Shown one piece after another: positions 45,040 through 54,483 of a stretch of DNA of 64,000 nt (its first letter is position 1; each line of letters opens with the position of its first letter). Location: contig NZ_CP133671.1 of NCBI RefSeq assembly GCF_031326345.1, positions 3,348,001 to 3,412,000 on the forward strand. Reading direction: 5' to 3'. This stretch comes from Aureispira sp. CCB-E. Lineage in GTDB: Bacteria; Bacteroidota; Bacteroidia; Chitinophagales; Saprospiraceae. The position numbers and the translations under genes were made by a program. The notes under the pieces are model-generated. The model worked only from the letters and a program-made list of their open reading frames with translations, had not been told where the DNA came from and searched no databases.

Positions 45040-45747
45040 TTATTTATAATTCTCAATCAACCGAGCTTTCATTTGTGCAAACTCTTCATCATCAATGACC
45101 CCCATATCTTTTAATTCTGCGAGTTCTTTTAATTTACGAACGATTTCAGAATTAGCATTTTCTTCCGAAGCCTCCTTTTGGGGAGTAGTGTTGGTGTACT
45201 CTACGGTATCTTCTTTAACAGCTCCTTTTTCTTCTTTTTCCCTCTGAATGTCCTCAGCAACTGTTTTCCCCTTTTCAAATTGCTCATCATAATAACGTTG
45301 AAAGCGATCTGTATCAAAGTCTAGGAATGTTCCTCCGACCGAAAAATGTGTTTTGAATACCTGACCTAAGGCATAAGTTGAAGCACCAGAAACAATTGAC
45401 ATAGATACGCCTCCTAAGACAGAACCAAAGCCAGGAACCAATTTGAGCAAAGCATTGGCACCTAATCTAGAAAGCCCCGAACCAGTAAGAGAAGTCACTA
45501 AAGCCTTGCCTTCTGTTTCCTTGAAATCAACACCATATATATTGCTAATGGTGCGAATCATATCCAACTGAACAGCTGCAACAGCAACAAAATCAGCAAT
45601 TGGAATTGGAATAAAACCAGCTCCCATAGACCAAATTACATGATTTCTTACAGCAGATTCTGCTCTCTGATTCAAATCCTCATTATTATTCTTATTACTC
45701 ATTTTTCGTACAAATTTTGCGGCTTTAATGAATTTATTCTCCATCAA
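45040..45747 (-). CDS. DUF697-type membrane-associated protein with C-terminal SHOCT domain
   Basis: The central part (about residues 30-140) matches the DUF697 pattern: VIWSMGAGFIPIPIADFVAVAAVQLDMIRTISNIYGVDF followed by glycine-rich hydrophobic stretches that may dip into the membrane. A Glu/Lys-rich linker (about 165-200) leads to a terminal SHOCT motif (LKELAELKDMGVIDDEEFAQMKARLI), a short helical module found at the end of many bacterial proteins. The function of both domains is unknown. Alone on its transcript. Confidence 0.8.
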   Translation of the reverse strand: MMENKFIKAAKFVRKMSNKNNNEDLNQRAESAVRNHVIWSMGAGFIPIPIADFVAVAAVQLDMIRTISNIYGVDFKETEGKALVTSLTGSGLSRLGANALLKLVPGFGSVLGGVSMSIVSGASTYALGQVFKTHFSVGGTFLDFDTDRFQRYYDEQFEKGKTVAEDIQREKEEKGAVKEDTVEYTNTTPQKEASEENANSEIVRKLKELAELKDMGVIDDEEFAQMKARLIENYK

Positions 45748-46250
45748 TAGGTTGATTAATGATTACTAATTTAATAGACACTTACGAAATAATAGATACT
45801 TGGAATTGTATTCGTAATAGCTTTTGTTGCTTGTCTAACCAATATACAAATTTGAATAAAAAAAAGTTGCATTGAGCTTCATCTTTTGAAACTCTTAAGG
45901 AGGGGGGAGCTATATTCATGAGTAAGAGGTTCCTTATCTGTGGTACTTATTGGTCTTATTTCGAAGAAGAGCAAAAGTCTTGTTAGTAAGATAAAAAAAG
46001 GTATCAGTTCTAATGTGCTGATAGATAGTAGGGTGCAGCTAGTTTTTTTTGTAAAAACAATTTTTTTTTTGATTTTATTTGAACAATCTGTGCTGTGGGA
46101 TGTTATAATTATGTATCAAGTGACAACGAAACATACATTTTTAACTTACTTAAAAGTTTTGAAAATGAGCTGATTACCCTAGATCAGTTGACTCTGAAAA
46201 AAGAGACCTTCAATACAAATATTAATAATCACCCTTATTTTTGAGTAAGT

Positions 46251-46301
46251 TTAGTTTGCAACTATTTTAACGACCACGTAGTAACAGCGCAGCTAACTAT
46301 C
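46251..46301. mobile_element. Short reverse-oriented repeat element, possible target duplication GAGTAAG
   Basis: Core CCACGTAGTAACAGCGCAGC with AACTATTTTAACGA on the left and AGCTAACTATC on the right. GAGTAAG occurs at 46244-46250 and 46302-46308. The left 10 bases (TTTAGTTTGC) do not look like a family end, so the exact border is uncertain. Confidence 0.6.
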
Positions 46302-46393
46302 GAGTAAGAGTACTATTTATTGGTATAAATGGTCTTGTTGCCCCTTGCTATTTATCTCGAAAACTTATTATTTAATAAAAAACAACGTAAATC

Positions 46394-46558
46394 ATGCTTA
46401 GAATTATCATAACGTTACTGATCATCGCTTTTATTGCTGCTCTTTTTGGATTTGGAGGAATTGCTGGTGCGGCTACAGGTATTGCTAAAATTATTTTTTA
46501 CATTTTCCTTGTATTATTAGTCGTTTCATTGTTATTCAGTCTATTAAGAAAGGCGTAA
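46394..46558 (+). CDS. DUF1328 small membrane protein (YtjA-like)
   Basis: A 54-residue protein made of two hydrophobic helices (about 4-20 and 33-50) separated by [15 protein letters not shown], the family signature, and ending in LLRKA. DUF1328 proteins are small inner-membrane proteins linked to stress in proteobacteria; the role is unknown. The csbD array begins 515 bp downstream, and DUF1328 and CsbD genes both tend to belong to general or osmotic stress responses, so joint regulation is plausible. Confidence 0.85.
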   Translation: MLRIIITLLIIAFIAALFGFGGIAGAATGIAKIIFYIFLVLLVVSLLFSLLRKA

Positions 46559-47073
46559 TAAAAGAAAGTTGAAATTAAAATGAACATTTTTTGATTATAT
46601 TTGTTATAATAATATAGACGTTAAACAACAAATGATAAAAATCAAAATTTGCATACATTGCTGCTGATGAGCAGAGTGAATCGTTCCTAGAATTAAACCA
46701 TTCTGTTTTTGTAAAACACCCGTTTCAAAGACCCAATACAAGCACATATAGTTAGTAGTAATATTCCCCAAACCTGTTCGTAGTTCATATCATGTTCGAG
46801 CAGTCTAAGCCTTAGAATCTATATTTTTATACTTCTACAACTTCTAGTTTATTTATTAGGCTTAAGTAGGAGGAATAAACTAACTTTTCAATACAGCTAA
46901 TCAATCGGTAGGAGTCAATTTTAATGTCCTGCACACATTGAAGAATCAGAATGCACGCTTTTATTTAGTGATGTAGTTAATGATTCCTGTGTTGATTACC
47001 CATGAATAATAACCAACAAATACACGCATATTATCACAATAATCAATCTATTAATAATTAAAACATACAAATT
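46559..47073. other. Intergenic region before the csbD array, nothing recognised
   Basis: About 515 bp, AT-rich, no repeat copy and no plausible reading frame. The stress promoter for the csbD genes is expected near its right end but no clear box was found. Confidence 0.45.
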
Positions 47074-47271
47074 ATGAGTGCATTTAGCGATAAAGTTAAA
47101 GGAAACTGGAATGAAATCAAAGGTAAGTTGAAGCAGGAATATGCTCAATTGACTGACGATGATCTGAAGTACCAAGAGGGAAAAGAAGATGAAATGCTTG
47201 GTCGCCTACAGACAAAATTAGGAAAGACTAAAGAGGAAGTTAAAAATTGGATTGACTCAATTGGTAGCTAA
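47074..47271 (+). CDS. CsbD-family stress protein, copy 1
   Basis: A 65-residue hydrophilic helical protein with the CsbD signature: SDKVKGNWNEIKGKLKQEYAQLTDDDL, then GKEDEMLGRLQTKLGK and a C-terminal IDSIGS. CsbD of Bacillus subtilis is a sigma-B general stress protein; the molecular role remains unknown. First of four direct tandem copies with a 302-313-bp period. Confidence 0.93.
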   Translation: MSAFSDKVKGNWNEIKGKLKQEYAQLTDDDLKYQEGKEDEMLGRLQTKLGKTKEEVKNWIDSIGS

Positions 47272-47375
47272 TTATACCAGACGTATATCCTAAGGTACTC
47301 TCTATGTATCATACAACACATTAGGTGTTGGAAAAAGGAAAAATATATTTATTCACCTTAAAAAATTAAAAAGAA

Positions 47376-47573
47376 ATGAGCGCGATTAGCGATAAGATTA
47401 AAGGAAACTGGAACGAAATCAAAGGTAAGTTAAAGCAAGAATATGCTGAGTTAACCGAAGATGATTTAAAGTACCAAGAAGGGAAAGAGGATGAAATGTT
47501 AGGTCGCCTACAGCAAAAGCTGGGAAAATCTAAAGAACAAATCAAAAACTACATCGACTCAATTGGTAATTAG
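47376..47573 (+). CDS. CsbD-family stress protein, copy 2
   Basis: Exactly the same length as copy 1 and very similar, with SDKIKGNWNEIKGKLKQ and GKEDEMLGRLQQKLGK. Changes are mostly conservative (Gln/Glu, Asp/Glu). The spacers between copies also resemble one another, each ending in an AT-rich stretch with TTCAC about 25-30 bases before the start. That indicates duplication of gene plus leader. Confidence 0.93.
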   Translation: MSAISDKIKGNWNEIKGKLKQEYAELTEDDLKYQEGKEDEMLGRLQQKLGKSKEQIKNYIDSIGN

Positions 47574-47683
47574 TATAGTCACTTTCAAAATCCCTACAAG
47601 AACAAGCATTTAGGTTGTACAGCTTCAAAAGAACCTGTGCAACAAGAAAAAAATATTTGTTCACTTTCAAAAATTGAAAGAAA

Positions 47684-47881
47684 ATGAGTGCGCTTAGCGA
47701 TAAAGTAAAGGGAAATTGGAAACAAGTTAAAGGTAAAATGAAGCAAAGGTATGCTCAATTAACCGATAACGATTTAATGTATGAGAAGGGAAAAGAGGAT
47801 GAAATGCTTGGACGATTACAGCAGAAGCTAGGAAAGTCAAAGCAAGAAATAAAACGTTGGATTAATTCCATTGGAAACTAA
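47684..47881 (+). CDS. CsbD-family stress protein, copy 3
   Basis: 65 residues, more diverged and more basic: GNWKQVKGKMKQRYAQLTDNDLMYEKGKED and SKQEIKRWINSIGN. Trp12 of the GNW motif is kept. It shares KGKMKQ and DLMY with the broken copy 4, so copies 3 and 4 are probably the youngest pair. Confidence 0.93.
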   Translation: MSALSDKVKGNWKQVKGKMKQRYAQLTDNDLMYEKGKEDEMLGRLQQKLGKSKQEIKRWINSIGN

Positions 47882-47996
47882 ATTTATTTCTTTTAAACTC
47901 CTAATAAAACCTGTACACAGGTTGTGCAATTTCAAATGGATTTGTACAGCATGAAAAAAACTATATTAATTCGTTCACCCGAAAAATAAAAAAGAA

Positions 47997-48194
47997 ATGA
48001 TTGCAATGAGTGATAAAATCAGAGGAAACTGAAATGAAATCAAAGGTAAAATGAAGCAAAAATATGCTGAGTTAACCGAAGATGATTTGATGTATCGAGA
48101 GAGAAAGGAAGATGAAATGCTTGGGCATTTGCAGCAAAAGCTAGGCAAGTCGAAGCGAGAGATAAACGATTATATCAACTCCATCGGTAACTAA
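47997..48194 (+). pseudogene. CsbD-family copy 4 with in-frame TGA replacing the conserved Trp
   Basis: Same 198-bp length as the other copies. The frame starts ATG (47997) or ATG (48006) and reads SDKIRGN, then TGA at 48030-48032 exactly where copies 1-3 have TGG (Trp12), then NEIKGKMKQKYAELTEDDLMY and so on to TAA at 48192. There is no second stop or frameshift. It is either a fresh nonsense pseudogene, or a shortened protein restarts at an internal ATG (48051). Confidence 0.85.
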
Positions 48195-48255
48195 AGTCAT
48201 CATTTCTATAAAACAGACAAAAATTGGGACGTTCTATTCAGAACATCCGATAGCA

Positions 48256-48292
48256 AGAAAGCTCATCTGGGAATATCCCAGATGAGCTTTCT
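48256..48292. terminator. Bidirectional terminator after the csbD array
   Basis: AGAAAGCTCATCTGGGA and TCCCAGATGAGCTTTCT form a perfect 17-bp stem with an ATA loop, placed between the csbD array and the convergent phosphatase gene. The T tracts are weak, but the stem is very stable. Confidence 0.85.
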
Positions 48293-48312
48293 ATGTATTG
48301 GTAATGTGTGTC

Positions 48313-50409
48313 TTATCGAATAATCAGTTGACCAGTAGCATGAATATTATCATTTTTTAGATGGTACCAGTAAGTTCCCGCAGTAAGAGAACCTCTCTTG
48401 ATTGTAATTTGATTGGACGCTATATTGGTATAAGTATGAATGATTTTTCCTTGCAAGTTGGTAATGATTAAATCAAAACTTTCTTGCTCAACGTTATTAA
48501 ACGTCAATGTTGTTGCTTCTTCAAAAGGATTGGGGGTTACTGAAATGTTGAGTCCCTGTATTGCTTGAGTGTTTTGAATATTAGTGGCGCCAACTGTTAC
48601 CAACTGACTAATCGTATCGCTTCCACAAACATTGCTGACTATTAGCTCTACGGTATACGTACCAGCACTTGCGTAAGTATGGGAAGGATTTTGTTGAGTA
48701 GAAGTATTGTTGTCTCCAAAGTTCCAAGCATAAGAATCGCCAATACTAGAGGTTGTAAAATTGACATCCAAGCCAGAAACGTTTTGTTGAAAATTACTAA
48801 TAGTTGGACTACTGTTTGCTGTAATTATAACCGTATCAGGAATGGAAGCACAACCCAATGCATCGTAAGCTGTAACACTATATGTGTTTGGAGAGCTAAT
48901 TTGAGTACTTGCTGTTGTGGCAGCGTTCGACCAAGAATAAGTAGCAAAATTCCCTGTTGCGGTTAAGGTTAAAGGCGTATTGTCACAAAGAACATATTGT
49001 CCTGAAGTAGAAGTAATTTGTGTCGTAGTGGGAGCAGGTTCTGTAATGGTAACACTATCCAAATGCTCACAACCTACAAAGTCTGTAATGACAACTTGAT
49101 AGGTTCCAGAAGATAAATTGTTGATATTGGCACTAGTTTGCCCATTACTCCAAAGATAGGTATAGGGTGGTTTAGGACCTGTAACATTTAAAACGGCTTG
49201 CCCATCATTGGCACCAAAACAGCTTACATTAGTACTGCTAATAGCTTGGTTGTAATGTACATAAGGTTTTATAACAATAACTGAATCTCTGCGTTGTCCA
49301 TTATCATTAATCATGACATATTTAGCCGTATCGCCATTAATATCGAACCGAACATAATGGTTTTCGTAGATCTCTACACTTAAATTAGGAGCATTATTAT
49401 TCGTATTAGCATCTAGTGTACTTGCACCAGCACCACCCGTTACTAGATATTGTACGCCATTCATTTCTCCTCTTTGATAACAATGAGAATGTCCATTAAC
49501 CACAAAATCGACGTTATACTTCTCAAATTCGGGTACTAAGTCCGTACGCATATCTTCGTCTCCTTGGTATAAAAAATAAGGAGAAAAAGGAACATAATAA
49601 TCTAAACTTCAAGCATTGGTCCATGGCGGTTGGTGAAAGAAAATAAAGAGCCACTTTTTGTCATTGCACTTAAATTCATCAACCATCCAATTGAATTGAG
49701 CGGATCCTGTTGTGTAATCGAGGTTGGCATCCAAACAAACAAACTTAGCGTCCCCCCATTCAAAGGAGTAATAACGTTCTGTATTCGCAGGATTATTACT
49801 AAAAAGATAAAAAGCATCTAAATAAGTTGCTGCATTATCTGCGTACGTATCGTGATTTCCAATGCATGTAAAATGACATTCTCGTTTTAACATATCTTTG
49901 TATACTCCAAAGAAAATATTGTCGTAATTATCGCCCACATTTTGATCGACATCTCCTGTCACTATTGCAAAATCTGCATTTTCTGATTCCATTAATCCTG
50001 CGACTTGATTTTGTATGGTATTGTTATAACCGCAATCTCCATAGGCCAAAAAACTAAATTCATCGGCTAAAGGTAGAGGTGCTGTTTCAAAATGCTCGAT
50101 GGCAGAAATAAAAGTATCGTTGGGAGCGATTGATTTTACTTGGTAATAATAAGTCGTATTAGCTTGCAAGCCAGCCAAATCAAAAAAATGTTTTTGATCT
50201 AGTCCTGTCGTAGAAAGAGAGTCAAACCATACGCCTGAGGTAGTTCCTAAATATAGTGTTCCAGTAGAAGGAGTGGCACGGCGCCAAGCAATAGTTGCTG
50301 TTGTTTGAGAAGGACGCTGCACATTGGGATAGCGATTGACAACCTGTGCATTAGAATATTGGGAAAGACAAAAGAATAGGAAAAGTAGAATTGTGTACTT
50401 CATTATCAA
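48313..50409 (-). pseudogene. Secreted purple-acid-phosphatase-like metallophosphoesterase with T9SS sorting domain, interrupted by one TGA
   Basis: One continuous frame of 699 codons broken by a TGA (complement of 49609-49611). The first part has a signal peptide (about 1-21), an Fn3-like domain and metal-ligand motifs AYGDCGYNN, TGDVDQN and CIGNHDTYA, ending HQPPWTNA. After the stop the frame continues SLDYYVPFSPYFLYQGDEDMRTDLVP, then VVNGHSHCYQRG with the last metal ligands, SprB-like and PKD-type repeats (VNVSGLDVNFTTSS... AYAWNFGD-like), and a C-terminal sorting domain starting near SVTPNPFEEATTLTF. Metal ligands lie on both sides, so neither half alone can be active. Either a recent nonsense mutation or readthrough. 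Confidence 0.85.
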
Positions 50410-50633
50410 AGAGCGACTAAGTAAATAAAAAGTTAAGATTAAAGATTAAATTTACAAAAAATTATCAATTTATTTACATTGAAAATACTATTAACAAAAA
50501 AGACCATCTTGGGAGCCAAATTTAAATTATTTTTTAGCAGAAAATTTTTTTTTCGTTAAACATTAAATACAGCAAGGAGAGAGATATTTAAATGATTGTT
50601 TCTATTTTTCTAAAACTATTGTATCTTTAATTA

Positions 50634-50778
50634 TAGTACTTCATGGATTTTTTTGCTTTTTTGATAGAAAGACAAAAAAATATCTTTGTATGAATTTAAT
50701 TATCAGTAATTTACTGTTTGAATACTTGAAAGGTATCTTGTTGATAATTAGGCTAATGTAATTTTGTGCGAAGTATTG
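50634..50778. repeat. Element of the TAGTACTTCG subfamily
   Basis: TAGTACTTCATGGAT on the left mirrors GTGCGAAGTATTG on the right. The flanks are TAATTA and TAATGA, an imperfect 6-base duplication. The interior has a fold-back pair ATTATCAGTAA / TTGATAATTAG and lacks the GC-rich CTGCTACTGCG module. Also holds a TATCTTTG box (50681-50688) that could act as a promoter for the M42 peptidase gene. Confidence 0.55.
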
Positions 50779-50897
50779 TAATGAATGGTTCTTTACGCTT
50801 TATGGTTAGAAATAGCCAAACAAAAAGAAATGAGTTTTTTAGTTTGTAGAACCCTATTGTAAATATTGAAAAAATCTGAATTATAAGTAAATCCATT

Positions 50898-51980
50898 ATG
50901 TCAATAATAACAAAGAAATCAGAAAAATTTTTAGAAGCTTATCTGAATAACTTTTCTCCAACTGGGTTTGAATCACCAGGTCAAAAGATGTGGCTGGACT
51001 ATATAAAACCTTACATTGATGATTATAAGGTTGATAATTATGGAACGGTCTATGGAATTATCAATCCAGAAGCAGAATATAAGGTCGTTATTGAAGCGCA
51101 TGCCGATGAAATTTCATGGTTTGTACATTATATAACCAAGGATGGTTATATAAAAGTAATTCGAAATGGAGGTTCTGATCATACTATTGCGCCATCTAAA
51201 CGAGTTAATATTCATACTGGGAAAGGAATTGTTCGAGGTGTGTTTGGGTGGCCTGCTATTCATACTAGAAGGGACGAAGATTCTACTTTAAACCCTAAAC
51301 TAACAAACATTTTTATTGATGTAGGTGCAGATAGCAAAGAAGAAGTTTTGGAAATGGGAATTCATCCTGGTTGTGTCATTACCTACCCCGATACTTTTGA
51401 GGTGCTTAACAAGCGTTATTATATTGGTCGTGCTTTGGATAATCGTATTGGTGGTTTTTGTATTGCAGAAGTTGCCCGATTGTTGCATGAAAATAATATC
51501 AAACTGCCATTTGGCTTGTATATAGTCAATTCAGTTCAAGAAGAAGTTGGTTTAAATGGTGCCAAGATGATTGCCAATGCCATTAAGCCAGATGTAGCTA
51601 TTGTAACCGATGTTTCTCATAACACACATACTCCCTTGGTAAGTGTCGAAAAACACGGAGATATTAAAGGAGGGGATGGACCCGACTTAACATTTGGTCC
51701 TGCGGTACACAACAATTTACTAAAATTGATTCGAGAAGCCGCAGAAGCCAATGAAATTCCTTATCAACTAAGTGCAAGCTCTAGAATTACAGGAACAGAT
51801 ACCGATGCCTTTGCGTTTTCTAATGCTGGTGTTCCTTCTGCATTGATCTCTTTGCCAATTAAATACATGCATACAACAGTAGAAATGGCACACAAAGACG
51901 ATGTGGAAAATGTCATTCGTTTAATCTACCAAGCCTTGCAAAGAATAGAAGATAAACACGATTTTAGATATTTTACATAA
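50898..51980 (+). CDS. M42-family metallo-aminopeptidase
   Basis: Cytoplasmic di-metal aminopeptidase of the glutamyl-aminopeptidase/FrvX type, usually a dodecameric shell that trims peptides. The metal and catalytic motifs are EAHADEISWFV, ALDNRIGGF, NSVQEEVGLNGAK with the general-base glutamate, VTDVSHNTHTP and the final MHTTVEMAHKDDVEN. At 360 residues it is full length. The UbiA-like gene follows after 9 bp, so both are in one operon, although no functional link is evident. Confidence 0.93.
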   Translation: MSIITKKSEKFLEAYLNNFSPTGFESPGQKMWLDYIKPYIDDYKVDNYGTVYGIINPEAEYKVVIEAHADEISWFVHYITKDGYIKVIRNGGSDHTIAPSKRVNIHTGKGIVRGVFGWPAIHTRRDEDSTLNPKLTNIFIDVGADSKEEVLEMGIHPGCVITYPDTFEVLNKRYYIGRALDNRIGGFCIAEVARLLHENNIKLPFGLYIVNSVQEEVGLNGAKMIANAIKPDVAIVTDVSHNTHTPLVSVEKHGDIKGGDGPDLTFGPAVHNNLLKLIREAAEANEIPYQLSASSRITGTDTDAFAFSNAGVPSALISLPIKYMHTTVEMAHKDDVENVIRLIYQALQRIEDKHDFRYFT

Positions 51981-51989
51981 GTAGTTTGA

Positions 51990-52841
51990 ATGGCGAAGTT
52001 TATCAATTTCCTATTGTATAGCAATATTTATATTGCATTGTGTGCAGTAGCGATGACTGCTCAAACGCTATATGTATTTGATATAAGTGTACCAACAAGT
52101 CCTGCTTTGCTAGGGCTTGTTTTTTTTTCTACCTTGGTTATTTATGCCTTGCATCGTTTGGTGAGTTTGTCAAAGGTCGACAAAAATTTAAAAGTAGAAC
52201 GTTTTAATGTGATTGAAACGTATCAACGGCACATTCAAATTTATGCTGCTTTAGGGACGATAGGTGGTGGTGTTTGTTTTTTCTTTTTAGCGAGAACTAC
52301 TCAATATGCTTTAGTGCTGCCTGCGATATTGTCCTTGGGCTATGTGATTCCATTTATGGGAAATAAAAAACTACGATTGCGGGATGTGCATTTTATCAAA
52401 ATTTTTTTAATTGCCATTGTTTGGTCTTATGTAACTGTTTTATTGCCAGTTTTAGAACATGGTATTCCACTTGAGGAGCAAGCAATTGGAGCAATAATAG
52501 AACGGATATTATTTATTTTTGTGATCACCTTGCCTTTTGATTTACGAGATTGGGAAATTGATAAAAAGAATGGTGTAAGAACAATTCCTGCGACCATTGG
52601 TGTAAAAAAGACGCTTCAATTGGCATTCTTTATACTGGTTCTTTGGATGCTTGGAGTCACTCAAATTTATACTTGGTCGATAGTAGTAGGTTTGTGGGGT
52701 TCAGGAATTACAACAGGAATATTGGTCTATTATTCGCCTCAGCAAAAGCACGACTACTATTTCACAGCATTGATGGACGGAACAATGCTCTTGCAGTATG
52801 GGCTCGTATTACTATCAACGGCTAGCATGTTGAGCAATTAG
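51990..52841 (+). CDS. UbiA-like prenyltransferase-family membrane protein
   Basis: Eight or so hydrophobic helices in 283 residues. The second UbiA aspartate motif is recognisable (LPFDLRDWEIDKKNGVRTIPATIGVKKT). The first motif NxxxDxxxD is not clearly present (VSLSKVDKNLKVERFN stands in its place), so catalytic competence is doubtful. Family enzymes transfer prenyl chains to aromatic acceptors in quinone, heme O or pigment synthesis. No quinone or pigment genes are adjacent. A terminator-like hairpin follows. Confidence 0.75.
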   Translation: MAKFINFLLYSNIYIALCAVAMTAQTLYVFDISVPTSPALLGLVFFSTLVIYALHRLVSLSKVDKNLKVERFNVIETYQRHIQIYAALGTIGGGVCFFFLARTTQYALVLPAILSLGYVIPFMGNKKLRLRDVHFIKIFLIAIVWSYVTVLLPVLEHGIPLEEQAIGAIIERILFIFVITLPFDLRDWEIDKKNGVRTIPATIGVKKTLQLAFFILVLWMLGVTQIYTWSIVVGLWGSGITTGILVYYSPQQKHDYYFTALMDGTMLLQYGLVLLSTASMLSN

Positions 52842-52880
52842 AAAATAAATTGCCTAAGCCTTGAAATGAGAGATAAAAAA

Positions 52881-52905
52881 GCCCCAAAGTTTTAAACTTT
52901 GAGGC
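52881..52905. terminator. Terminator between UbiA-like and SCP2 genes
   Basis: GCCCCAAAGTTT and AAACTTTGAGGC form a hairpin (one mismatch) preceded by an A tract that serves as the T tract for the minus-strand SCP2 gene. It stands between two convergent genes. Confidence 0.75.
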
Positions 52906-52946
52906 ACAACGATTGAAAATTTGCTAAGTTCAATAGGTTGTTGTGT

Positions 52947-53267
52947 TTACATTAATCCTAACGGCTTGGCAAATTTTGTCATCTCGTTTAAGTTACTAAT
53001 TTTTAGCTTTCCAAACATGATTGCAGTCATTGGATTTTGCTCACGATTGATGATATCCATCAATACTTTATCAGAAGTAGTAATGACACATTTTGCTTCA
53101 CCTTCTAGGCCTTCCACTACCGAAAATTCACCATTTTCAGATGATGCAGTGAATTCTCCTCCACCATCACCAGAAATTTTAAAGTGAAAACGAGTATCTC
53201 CTTTACCATCCAATGCTTCAGGAGTAATTCTATCAGGGAAACCTAGTATAAATTCTTTTGCAGTCAT
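52947..53267 (-). CDS. SCP2 sterol-binding-domain protein
   Basis: A 106-residue single-domain SCP2 fold, with FHFKISGDGGGEFTAS, EGEAKCVITTSDKVLMDIINREQNPMTAIMFGKLKISN as the family pattern. Such proteins bind lipids or acyl-CoA in a hydrophobic tunnel. No signal peptide, thus cytoplasmic. The adjacent lipase-like hydrolase and the desaturase further on suggest a lipid-related neighbourhood. Confidence 0.88.
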   Translation of the reverse strand: MTAKEFILGFPDRITPEALDGKGDTRFHFKISGDGGGEFTASSENGEFSVVEGLEGEAKCVITTSDKVLMDIINREQNPMTAIMFGKLKISNLNEMTKFAKPLGLM

Positions 53268-53441
53268 AAGAATTGAATATTAAATTTAAAATTTTTCGAT
53301 TTAGATTTTTGATGATTGTAACAGATATTCTTATCAGAATACCTTTAACAGACCCTTTTTGACAAAAATATCTTAAAAACAACCGATTAAATATAGTTGT
53401 TGTTCTCTTGTCTAAAAGAAGCGCTCAATATAAAAATAGTT

Positions 53442-54287
53442 CTATAGTTTTTGTAATATCCATTGATAAATATGTTCCAGTACATCTAATTTCTCAGGCT
53501 CATTATGAAGTTCATGATAGCCGCCTTCCCATATTTTCAAACTAATGTCACCAGTAGCTTTTTCTGCAAAGCGTTGAGTAGCAGCGGGGGAGGTAATACC
53601 ATCTTCGCTACCGTGCAAGAGTAATAAGGGGAGGTTAATTTTAGAGACTGTTTCTAGGCTTTTTTGTCCCGATTCTAGCATGCCTATTGCGGTTTCAGAA
53701 GTTACCTTACTATGGTTTAATGGATCGTTGCTATACGCTGCAACCACCATCTTATCTCTAGAGATTAAGTTAACGTCTAGTTGATTGTCCTGTGTGAATT
53801 TAGGATAAATAGGTCGAATTAATTTGCCTAAAAATAGCAAAAAAGCAGGTGGTTTAAATGCTGGTTCTAACAATGGAGAAGTAGCTATAACTCCTTTGAG
53901 ACCAGTATGTTTTTTGTGCAAAATATAATCTAAGACAATACCTCCTCCCATACTATGTCCATACAAAAAGACAGGTACAGAAGAATGCCTGCGGCTAGCT
54001 TCACTATGCAGTTTTACAATATCATCAAAGACATAGTCGTACTTGGCAATATGACCACGTTTGCCCCCCGATTTTCCATGACCAGAACGGTCGCAAGTTA
54101 AGAGTGCAAATCCATGATGCGTAAAAAACTCTGCCACGTGTTGATAACGGGAAGAATGCTCTCCTAAACCATGAATAAGCAAGATAATTCCTTTAGGGAG
54201 CTTGTATTTAGTTTCATCAGGCCACCAGCCCTGTGCGTAAATTTTGACTTTGGCTGGATTTGTCCAACTAAATTCAGTGTGTTTCAT
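53442..54287 (-). CDS. Alpha/beta hydrolase of the monoacylglycerol-lipase type
   Basis: A serine hydrolase of 281 residues. The nucleophile elbow is GHSMGG with Ser112. LLIHGLGEHSSRYQHVAEF near residues 36-55 forms the oxyanion-hole HG motif, LHGSEDGITSP carries the acid, and GGYHELHNEPE carries the histidine. The HGLGEHSxRY and DRSGHGKSGG blocks are typical of monoglyceride lipase/lysophospholipase. There is no signal peptide. Likely role is release of fatty acid from monoacylglycerol or lysolipid in the cytoplasm. Confidence 0.9.
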   Translation of the reverse strand: MKHTEFSWTNPAKVKIYAQGWWPDETKYKLPKGIILLIHGLGEHSSRYQHVAEFFTHHGFALLTCDRSGHGKSGGKRGHIAKYDYVFDDIVKLHSEASRRHSSVPVFLYGHSMGGGIVLDYILHKKHTGLKGVIATSPLLEPAFKPPAFLLFLGKLIRPIYPKFTQDNQLDVNLISRDKMVVAAYSNDPLNHSKVTSETAIGMLESGQKSLETVSKINLPLLLLHGSEDGITSPAATQRFAEKATGDISLKIWEGGYHELHNEPEKLDVLEHIYQWILQKL

Positions 54288-54483
54288 TTCTATTGTAATT
54301 TGTGACGTATTAATTCAATACATCACGTATGAATATTCCTATAAATCACTTTAAGATAAAAAAAATTGACTACTTGGTTAAGGAAATTTGAGATTTATTC
54401 CTAGAAGCTATTATTAAATATAGAGGTTTGAGTAGAATGCTAAGTATGCCTTGTTTTTGTTTTAAATATTAAGTATATTAGAC

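Noticed and set aside
45940-46173. 77-codon plus-strand frame
   Set aside because: Composition is dominated by Lys, Ile, Phe and Val from AT-rich DNA, with no family resemblance and no promoter; it looks like chance in an intergenic region.
48030-49611. Genetic-code change or selenocysteine at the two internal TGA codons
   Set aside because: TGA is a genuine stop for at least the wzz-like, VTC and DUF2490 genes here (reading through VTC hits further stops at once). In csbD the replaced residue is Trp, not Cys, and no selenocysteine genes were seen. Nonsense mutation is the simpler view; readthrough remains only a side hypothesis.
50681-50688. TATCTTTG box as the promoter of the M42 peptidase
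   Set aside because: It matches the consensus, but it lies inside a repeat element some 210 bases from the gene, so it is mentioned only within that element's entry.
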